Shown: piece by piece, positions 57,969-64,000 of the stretch | Numbering within the stretch: position 1 is the stretch's first letter | How the letters are laid out: every line of letters begins with the position of its first letter | Origin: an uncultured Roseateles sp. | GTDB taxonomy: Bacteria; Pseudomonadota; Gammaproteobacteria; Burkholderiales; Burkholderiaceae_C | Length of the DNA stretch: 64,000 nucleotides | Assembly: GCF_945956965.1 (NCBI RefSeq) | Contig: NZ_CAMFJS010000013.1 | Coordinates: 62,001-126,000 of the forward strand | Direction: 5' to 3' | The notes under the pieces: generated by a model | Database searches by the model: none | Seen by the model: the letters and a program-made list of their open reading frames with translations, nothing else | Told to the model about the DNA's origin: nothing | Program-made: the position numbers and the translations under genes

Positions 57969-60145
57969 ACGCCTTCTTTCTCTTCCTTCAGCAGCGCGAT
58001 CTTGAGTTGCTCAAAGTCTTGCGCAGTATCGGGGGACTCGCGGGTGCTGGACAGCGCCATGCGCACACGCGTGACTTCGGGCTGGCCGGGTGCGCTTTCC
58101 AGCCAGATCCACAGCCGCTGCTCCTTGATGTAGAGCATGGCAAACACGCCGATGATCAAGAGCACCGCGCCCAGATAGACCAGGTTCTGGCCCGGTGCCC
58201 GGGCGAGCTGGAACACGCTGGCCTGCACCTGCTTGAAGTCCTGCAACTGCAGCAGCACCGGTGCAGGGTAGAACATGCTGTCTGACAAAGCCAGCACTGA
58301 GTGGGTCATGAAGCTCTGCGTGGCCGCGTCGGTGGCCGGTGCGCTGAGCTTGGCCTGTTCCCGGCTCATCTTGTACAGCTCGAACAAGCTGCCATTGAGG
58401 ATGCGCAGCAGCACTTCGCTGACGCGCTGGCGCTCAGCCTCGGGCACTTCGGCTTCGATGAAATTGGACAGGGCTGGCAGTCCGGCCATCACTTCCGGCT
58501 CAGGGGCTGCGCCGGGCGCGTGGGCGCCGGGCTTGGCGGTGGGCTTGAATTTCTCGGTGCCGGCAAACAGGCCCAAGGCCTTGGCGGCGGTGGCCTGCAG
58601 CTGCGGCTGCATTTGCGGCTTGTCGGCAGGCGTGGCCATCTCGGCATAGCGGCGCGCGGCCTTGGCACGCGAGGGCGCGTCCAGCAGGGCGGCACGCAAA
58701 TTCATCCAGCCCTGCAGGCTGAACTGCTCATCGGCGGGGATGCGCAGGTAGCGGAAGCCCTCGTTGGGGTTCTCGCGCACGCCGGCCAGGAAGACGCGCT
58801 GGCCGTCCAGTTCCACCGGCACCATATAGTTGTTGAACTCACGGCGCTGGCCGGCAGCGTCTACCAGCTTGTAGCTGAAAGAGGGGCCGATATTGTGGAG
58901 TTGCTTGTCAGCCTTGTCAGGCGCGCCGCTGCCCAGATGTTTATTGAGCGAGTTGACCAGATCAACCCGGCGCACATCGGTGCCACTGCCCCCGCCATTG
59001 GCATTACCGGCCAGGTTTTCGACGTTGATGACGCGAAAGCCGGTGAATTCCAGCGTCAGCGGCGGCTGGCCTTCGGCTTTGAGTACGCTGCTGCTGCCCA
59101 CGCGGCCTTCGAATTCCAGCGGCTTGCCGCCGCTTTGCATCGGCAGGGCCGTCAGCTTGAGCGCCGAGCCGCCGTCTTCGAAGCTGCTTTGGTAGATATT
59201 GATGCCGCGCACATTGAGCGGCTCATTGACCTTGATGCGGGCCTCGCTCACGGCGCCGGTCTTGTGGTCTCGGATCACCACATCGCTGGCGAAGAGCTTG
59301 GGCATGCCGGTGTCGTAATACTCGACGATGAACTTCTTGAGTTCCAGATCGAAGGGCAGATCCTGCAGCACCACGCCGTTAGGCATGGACAGAATGGCCG
59401 TGCCGGCGCGGCCACCCTCGGGCACCATCATATTGCCGCGAAAACCCGGGTTGCCCGGCGGCAAGCGGTGTTCGGGCTTGACATCGCTGATCAGGCCTGC
59501 GCCCTCGTACACGGTTTTGCCTTGCACCAGCATCAGCCCGCGCACCAGCAAGTCGCCGTCGGCCAAGCCGCCCAGGCAGATCAGCACGATGGCCGAGTGC
59601 GCGGCGATATAGCCAATCTTGTTGGCCGAGCCCTTGCGCGCGGCCACCATCACGCCACGGTCGCGCACCTGGATTTTGGCTTTCCAGCCGTCGCTCGCCA
59701 GCAATTGGCCGACCTGGGCGAGCACCGCCTCGGTGCCGCCATCGCGGTGACCCAGGGCTTTGTGATGGAAGGATTGCAGCGATTGCTCGCGCACATGCTC
59801 CTTGTAATTGCGCAGATCGTGCAGGATCTTGGGCGTGTTGCGCACGATGCACAGGCTGGTGGAGATCACCAGGAAGGCCAGGATCAGCAAAAACCACCAA
59901 GCGCCGTAGATGGTGTAGATGTCCAGCTTGCCAAACACTTCGCTCCAAAAAGGGCCGAACTGGTTGACGTAGTTGTTCAAGGGCTCGCGCTGCTTGACCA
60001 GGGTGCCGATGATGGAGGCGATGCAAATCACCACGAACAGAGACACGGCAAAGCGCATCGAGGCCAGCAGGTCCAGCAACTCGCGGCCGACGGGGTGGCG
60101 GCGTGAGGGCGAGTCGACGGTCGGGCTGAGGGAAGGTTCGGTCAT
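57965..60145 (-). CDS. resB: Cytochrome c biogenesis protein ResB (System II)
   Basis: About 726 residues from ATG 60145. Three N-terminal transmembrane helices (LLDLLASMRFAVSLFVVICI, WWFLLILAFLVIS, AAHSAIVLICLGGL) precede a large periplasmic domain. A last helix (LVYLGAVLLIIGVFAMLYI) is near residue 670. LGTLVKQRE-type and FGPFWSEVFGKLDIYTIY motifs identify the family (here IGTLVKQREP). Works with CcsB. Confidence 0.93.
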   Translation of the reverse strand: MTEPSLSPTVDSPSRRHPVGRELLDLLASMRFAVSLFVVICIASIIGTLVKQREPLNNYVNQFGPFWSEVFGKLDIYTIYGAWWFLLILAFLVISTSLCIVRNTPKILHDLRNYKEHVREQSLQSFHHKALGHRDGGTEAVLAQVGQLLASDGWKAKIQVRDRGVMVAARKGSANKIGYIAAHSAIVLICLGGLADGDLLVRGLMLVQGKTVYEGAGLISDVKPEHRLPPGNPGFRGNMMVPEGGRAGTAILSMPNGVVLQDLPFDLELKKFIVEYYDTGMPKLFASDVVIRDHKTGAVSEARIKVNEPLNVRGINIYQSSFEDGGSALKLTALPMQSGGKPLEFEGRVGSSSVLKAEGQPPLTLEFTGFRVINVENLAGNANGGGSGTDVRRVDLVNSLNKHLGSGAPDKADKQLHNIGPSFSYKLVDAAGQRREFNNYMVPVELDGQRVFLAGVRENPNEGFRYLRIPADEQFSLQGWMNLRAALLDAPSRAKAARRYAEMATPADKPQMQPQLQATAAKALGLFAGTEKFKPTAKPGAHAPGAAPEPEVMAGLPALSNFIEAEVPEAERQRVSEVLLRILNGSLFELYKMSREQAKLSAPATDAATQSFMTHSVLALSDSMFYPAPVLLQLQDFKQVQASVFQLARAPGQNLVYLGAVLLIIGVFAMLYIKEQRLWIWLESAPGQPEVTRVRMALSSTRESPDTAQDFEQLKIALLKEEKEGV

Positions 60146-60201
60146 ATCAGGAGGCAATGCGCGTTGCTGGGGCAAGGCGGGTGGAAGGCATGTCGGGATG
60201 C

Positions 60202-60231
60202 AAAAAAGGCCGGTGAAATTCACCGGCCTTT
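60202..60231 (-). terminator. Rho-independent terminator of the cytochrome c4 gene
   Basis: AAAGGCCGGTGAA and TTCACCGGCCTTT form a near-perfect long stem. On the minus strand it is followed by a run of six T, about 50 bp after the cytochrome stop. Confidence 0.9.
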
Positions 60232-60277
60232 GCCGTCAGCTCATTGCGTGGACTCAGTCGAGGGGACGACCGGCGCT

Positions 60278-60898
60278 TCAGCGCAAGCCGGCAATGTAGT
60301 CGGCGACAGCCTTGATTTCGCGGTCATTCATCTTGGCCGCCACACCTGCCATTTGGACATTGTTGGCGCGGGCGCCAGAGCGGAAGGCGATCAGCTGCGC
60401 TTCGGTGTAATCACCGTGTTGGCCGGCCAAGCGTGGGTATTGGGCGGGCATGCCGGCGCCGTTGGGGCTGTGGCAGGCGGCGCAGGCGGGAATCTGACGG
60501 TCGGCAATGCCGCCGCGGTAGATCTTCTCGCCCAGGCTCACCGTGTCTTTGTTCTTGGCAAAGCCGGGCTTGGCCTGCTTGCTGGCGTAGAAGGCTGCGA
60601 CATGCTTGATGTCTTCATCCGACACCGTGGCAGCCATGCCTTGCATGACGGCGTTCTTGCGCGCACCGGATTTGAACTCGGTCAGCTGCTTGGCCAGATA
60701 CTCCGGATGCTGACCCTGCAAAATGGGGTTGGCAGGAATGCCGCGCGAGCCGTCTGCCGTGTGGCAAGCTGCGCAAACCTGGGTGGAGATGGCTTGGCCC
60801 TTGGCCAGGTCGGGCTTGGAGGGCGCTGTGGCCTCATTCGCGAAAGCGATGGAGCTGAACAACAGGCCGGGCAACACAAAAGCAGCAATCTTCATCAT
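60278..60898 (-). CDS. Cytochrome c4 (diheme)
   Basis: A 206-residue periplasmic electron carrier. The signal peptide ends near SSIAFA-N. The two heme-binding sites are both CAACH (about residues 42-46 and 138-142), one in each of two homologous halves, with downstream Met ligands in VMQGMA and VQMAGVA. It carries electrons to terminal oxidases. It is divergent from engB, and resB follows on the same strand, as in other Betaproteobacteria. Confidence 0.94.
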   Translation of the reverse strand: MMKIAAFVLPGLLFSSIAFANEATAPSKPDLAKGQAISTQVCAACHTADGSRGIPANPILQGQHPEYLAKQLTEFKSGARKNAVMQGMAATVSDEDIKHVAAFYASKQAKPGFAKNKDTVSLGEKIYRGGIADRQIPACAACHSPNGAGMPAQYPRLAGQHGDYTEAQLIAFRSGARANNVQMAGVAAKMNDREIKAVADYIAGLR

Positions 60899-60965
60899 GT
60901 TTATATTGATTCGGTAAGCGCAACCCAGGGATTTTACAATGGCAAATTACATTGCTAGCGAAATC

Positions 60966-61751
60966 ATGACCAACACCTCTGCAACGCCGCAACAAACCCC
61001 TGTGGCAGATCCTTCCGACAAGGTGGTGTTGGGCTGGACCCACACCGCACGATTCCTGACCACAGCCAGCGAATTGGTGCACCTGCCCCCCAACGAATTG
61101 CCCGAGATTGCCTTTGTTGGCCGCTCCAACGCCGGCAAGTCCACCGCCATCAATACGCTGGCGCAGCAAAAGCGCCTGGCCTTTGCGTCCAAGACGCCGG
61201 GCCGTACGCAGCACATCAATTTGTTCGAGCTTGGCCCCAAGGATGCAGCCGACGCCTGGTTCGCCGACTTGCCCGGCTACGGCTACGCGGCCGTGGCCAA
61301 GGCGGCCAAGCTGCGCTGGCAAAAAGTGATGGCCGATTACCTGGGCACACGCCGCAGCCTCTCTGGCGTGGTGCTGATGGTGGACTCGCGCCTGGGCCTG
61401 ACCGAGTTGGACAAGCAACTGCTGGAATTCGTGACGCCGCGCGTGCGCAACGGCGAGATCAAGCTGCTGGTGCTCTTGACCAAGTCCGACAAGCTCAATC
61501 GCAAAGAGGCCGATGCGGTCTTGTTCTCCACCCAGGCTTTCCTCGGCGGCATCGTCACCGAGGAGTCGGATGTGTCGGTGACGCTGTTCTCGGCGCTGAA
61601 GAAAAAGGGTGTGGAAGACGTTGCCCGTGCCCTGCATGAGTGGGCGCACCCAAAGGCGCAGCCTGCTGCTGAAGGGGCTGAAGATGATGAAGGGGCTGAG
61701 GGGGCTGAGCCTGCCGAGGCCGCACCGCCGGCGCCCGCCGCCGCGAGCTGA
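60966..61751 (+). CDS. engB: Ribosome biogenesis GTPase YsxC/EngB
   Basis: About 261 residues from ATG 60966; ATG 60939 is in frame, but TACAAT just before it looks like a -10 element, which favours the later start. G1 is GRSNAGKST, G2 the TPGRTQ region, G3 DLPGYGYA, G4 TKSD and G5 FSALKK. It helps assemble the 50S subunit. The C-terminus has an extra Ala/Glu/Asp/Pro-rich tail of about 30 residues encoded by GGGGCTGA-type repeats. Confidence 0.94.
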   Translation: MTNTSATPQQTPVADPSDKVVLGWTHTARFLTTASELVHLPPNELPEIAFVGRSNAGKSTAINTLAQQKRLAFASKTPGRTQHINLFELGPKDAADAWFADLPGYGYAAVAKAAKLRWQKVMADYLGTRRSLSGVVLMVDSRLGLTELDKQLLEFVTPRVRNGEIKLLVLLTKSDKLNRKEADAVLFSTQAFLGGIVTEESDVSVTLFSALKKKGVEDVARALHEWAHPKAQPAAEGAEDDEGAEGAEPAEAAPPAPAAAS

Positions 61752-61780
61752 TCAAGGCGAGGCTGCCGCCCTGGGGCTGC

Positions 61781-64000
61781 TCAGGGCCGGCCGATGAAGA
61801 GGTAGACGACGGTGCTGCCCTGCGGCGCATAGCCCAGGGCCAGATACAGCGGGCCTAGGCCGGTATCGGCACCCACAAACACGCTGGCCGCTGGGCGCAG
61901 GTCGCGGGGCCTGAGCGGGTCGCTGCGCTTCCAAGCATTGCCCAGCTCCAGCGAGCCACCCAGGAAAAAGCCGCGGGCGAACAGGGGGTTGTCGCGCAAG
62001 CGCTGGTAGTAGCTGGTGCGGCCGAACAGCAAGGTATCGCCCACCAACTGGCCCGGCTGGTAGCCCGAGAGCAGCTGAAAACCGCCGAGCGAGAAGGGGC
62101 CTTGGGCCGAGTCTTCCGGCTGAATCGCCAGCAGGCCACGGGTGTGCAGATTGAGGGTGTGCACGCCCCAGCTGCGCACCCAGGTGCCCTGCACTTCAGC
62201 CCGCTGGAAATCGGCGTTACGCACATCACCGCCGGACTGTTTGCCGCCAATGCCTTCGAGCAAGAGTCGGTAGCCGCTGAGCGGGAAGTTCGCGAAGTCC
62301 AACTGGTCCACTACCAGGCGCAGGCGCAGGCCGGTTTCATGCCAGGGCGTTTCAATCCGTGAGTCCGGCAGGTCGATGGTCATCAGCTTGACGCTATTGC
62401 GCCAGGTCTGGTGCTTGAGCCCTAAACGGATTTCTCCCAAATTGCCCCAGGGCTGGCCGAGGTCAAAGCCCAGGGTGGCGGATTGGCGCTGCAGCCGGGC
62501 TGCAGCGATGTCCGAGGTCTCGCGGTAGATGGTGAAGTTCTGGCGCTCCAGTTCGCCCCAGCCTGAGACGAACCAGTCGTTGGAGCGGCCCAACTGAAAG
62601 CTCAGCGGCTGATAGATCTCGCTGAAGAGGCGAGGCGTCTGCCCGATGGTGAGCTGGTTGCGCCACTCGGTGCCGGTGGGGGTGAGCCAGTGCCGGTTGT
62701 GCGAGATGCGCAGATTGAAGGCGCTTTCGCCGTCCAGGTCGGTGCTCAGGTCCAGGCCGATGCGGAAGTAGTTGGGGCCCCAGAACTTGTCATCCATGGT
62801 GAACACCAGGGCGTCGCCGCTGGGGCGGCCCTCCACGTGGTAGTCCACCCGTTCGTAGTCTCCCGAAGAGGCCAGGAAGCGCGAATCACGCTCGGCGCGT
62901 TCGGTATTGAAGATCTGCCCCGGCGCGGATTCCAGCTGGGCCTTGAAGCGCTCGGGATGGGTCAGCTCGGTGCCGGCGAATTCGATGCTTTTGATCTGTG
63001 GGTCGGACTTCTTGATCTGGATGCGGCTGAGCTGCCAGGCGGCATAGGCCTCGGGTTCCAGTGCCAATTCGCGCAGCTGCGGCAGCATGGCTTCGGCGGC
63101 GGCAGCGCCGGCTTGGATGAAGTCTTTGCTGCGCTCGAAGTCGCCGGCGCTGAGTTGATCCAGCCGAGGCGTGATCAGAATATCGGTCTGCAGCAGCGCG
63201 GCCAGGCTGTGCTGCACATTCTGCTCGGTCAGGATGTTGATCATCTGCCCGGTCAGGCCCAGCAGCGAGGTCAAGGCTTTACGCCCCGCCAAGGGCGTGC
63301 CCACATTGACCGCGATGAGGCGCCGCGCGCCCATGCGCCAGGCCACATCGACCGGCAGATTGTTGACCAGGGCGCCGTCGCCCAGCAGGCGCTCGTTGAC
63401 CTCGATGGGCGCAAACACCGCCGGCACGCTCATGCTGGAGCGCATGGCCAGCGCCAAGTCGCCGTCGCCCAGCACCACTTGGGCGCCGGTTTCCATATCG
63501 GTGGCGACGGCGCGAAAGGGCGTGGGCAGCTGATCGAAGTTGCTGATGTGGCGCACCGGCATGGTGAAGCGGCGCAGCAAGATTTCCAGGCCGCGGCTGG
63601 ACAAGGTGCTTTGCGGCAGGCGAATCTCGCCGTCACGCATGCCCAGCTCGACGGCGGCAGAGAACTCGAAGTCTTCTTCTTTGCGGCGCTGCGAGAGCTG
63701 CTGGCGATCCACCCGGCCGGCAAAAATATTGCCCCAGACCACCTGCAGCAATTCGCGTTCGAGGTCGGTGGCGCTCATGCCGCTGGCGTAGAGGCCGCCG
63801 ATGATGGCGCCCATCGAGGTGCCGGCAATCACGTCAACCGGGATGCGCTCACGCTCCAGCACTTTGAGCACGCCCACATGGGCCAGGCCACGGGCGCCGC
63901 CGCCGGAGAGCACCAGGCCGATCTTGACGGGGCTGTTCTCGGGCTCGGACTGTGCCGCTGCGGGCAAAGCCACCAAGACACAAATCGAAGCCAGCCAGCC
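61781..64000 (-). CDS. Patatin-like phospholipase with outer-membrane barrel (partial, 5' end outside window)
   Basis: The frame is open to the right edge; codons before residue Val-Ala-Leu read LASICVLVALPAAAQ, a signal peptide whose Met is outside. The patatin domain (about the first 300 residues) has the oxyanion hole GGGARGLAHVGVL, the Ser in GTSMGA and the Asp in GDGALVNN (DGA). A POTRA-like segment (IKSIEFAGTELTHPERFKAQ) and a C-terminal BamA/Omp85-type barrel ending STVVYLFIGRP follow. This PlpD-like layout is a type Vd self-secreting or surface phospholipase. Confidence 0.9.
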   Translation of the reverse strand, partial: GWLASICVLVALPAAAQSEPENSPVKIGLVLSGGGARGLAHVGVLKVLERERIPVDVIAGTSMGAIIGGLYASGMSATDLERELLQVVWGNIFAGRVDRQQLSQRRKEEDFEFSAAVELGMRDGEIRLPQSTLSSRGLEILLRRFTMPVRHISNFDQLPTPFRAVATDMETGAQVVLGDGDLALAMRSSMSVPAVFAPIEVNERLLGDGALVNNLPVDVAWRMGARRLIAVNVGTPLAGRKALTSLLGLTGQMINILTEQNVQHSLAALLQTDILITPRLDQLSAGDFERSKDFIQAGAAAAEAMLPQLRELALEPEAYAAWQLSRIQIKKSDPQIKSIEFAGTELTHPERFKAQLESAPGQIFNTERAERDSRFLASSGDYERVDYHVEGRPSGDALVFTMDDKFWGPNYFRIGLDLSTDLDGESAFNLRISHNRHWLTPTGTEWRNQLTIGQTPRLFSEIYQPLSFQLGRSNDWFVSGWGELERQNFTIYRETSDIAAARLQRQSATLGFDLGQPWGNLGEIRLGLKHQTWRNSVKLMTIDLPDSRIETPWHETGLRLRLVVDQLDFANFPLSGYRLLLEGIGGKQSGGDVRNADFQRAEVQGTWVRSWGVHTLNLHTRGLLAIQPEDSAQGPFSLGGFQLLSGYQPGQLVGDTLLFGRTSYYQRLRDNPLFARGFFLGGSLELGNAWKRSDPLRPRDLRPAASVFVGADTGLGPLYLALGYAPQGSTVVYLFIGRP

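Overview
The window is 64 kb of high-GC DNA from what looks like a Betaproteobacterium of the order Burkholderiales (Roseateles/Pelomonas-like; inferred from gene content and order, not from a marker gene). Supporting signs are the folB-ttcA-glmU order, the engB / cytochrome c4 / resB / ccsB block, a DUF3141-pta-ackA cluster behind a perfect FNR-type box, a PEP-CTERM protein, and poly-3-hydroxybutyrate (PHB) related enzymes. Most genes look chromosomal. I saw no tRNA, rRNA, CRISPR array, prophage or complete insertion sequence.

Region 1 to 7.9 kb: a large regulator cut by the left edge (winged helix, BTAD, cyclase-like and AAA domains), an SDR oxidoreductase, a membrane-anchored protein of unknown function whose 3' end has run into a second, broken copy of the SDR tail, a PEP-CTERM protein, an acyl-CoA dehydrogenase, a TetR regulator, and the first codons of a lost PAS chemoreceptor gene. 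Region 7.9 to 13.5 kb: a cytosolic binding-protein/PAS/GGDEF/EAL signalling protein, an HCCA-isomerase-like protein, and a malonyl-CoA synthetase coupled to a small CWC protein.

Region 13.6 to 25.7 kb reads as one functional theme. It holds a sigma-54 activator with a PAS domain, a Cache chemoreceptor, a near-consensus sigma-54 promoter, a Liv-type ABC importer (binding protein, two ATPases, two permeases), a 3-hydroxybutyrate-oligomer hydrolase and an alpha/beta hydrolase. My reading is a system that senses, swims toward, imports and hydrolyses PHB breakdown products; this is inference. A 356-bp element of two 141-bp inverted arms sits between the binding-protein gene and the rest of the transporter.

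Region 25.8 to 38.3 kb: an orphan receiver protein, a double-length UvrA with four ATPase cassettes, a secreted charged-repeat protein, and the FNR-box-linked DUF3141, phosphotransacetylase and acetate kinase operon, a likely low-oxygen carbon-overflow or PHB module. Region 38.4 to 45.9 kb: an S9 peptidase with a coiled-coil insertion, a GFA-family protein, an M48 lipoprotein protease downstream of a UPF0149 gene, a DUF808 membrane protein and a periplasmic thioredoxin-like protein.

Region 45.9 to 52.7 kb: a RAYT (REP-associated Y1 transposase-like) gene followed by three 138-bp direct repeats, each with REP-like hairpins and a perfect DnaA-box 9-mer. A small unknown gene follows, then glmU, a DUF4136 lipoprotein, ttcA, and an in-frame fusion of a FAD/NAD(P) oxidoreductase to dihydroneopterin aldolase (FolB). 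Region 52.8 to 64 kb: a second S9 peptidase overlapping msrQ tail to tail, msrPQ (periplasmic methionine sulfoxide repair), the System II cytochrome c maturation genes ccsB and resB, cytochrome c4, engB, and a patatin-like outer-membrane phospholipase cut by the right edge.
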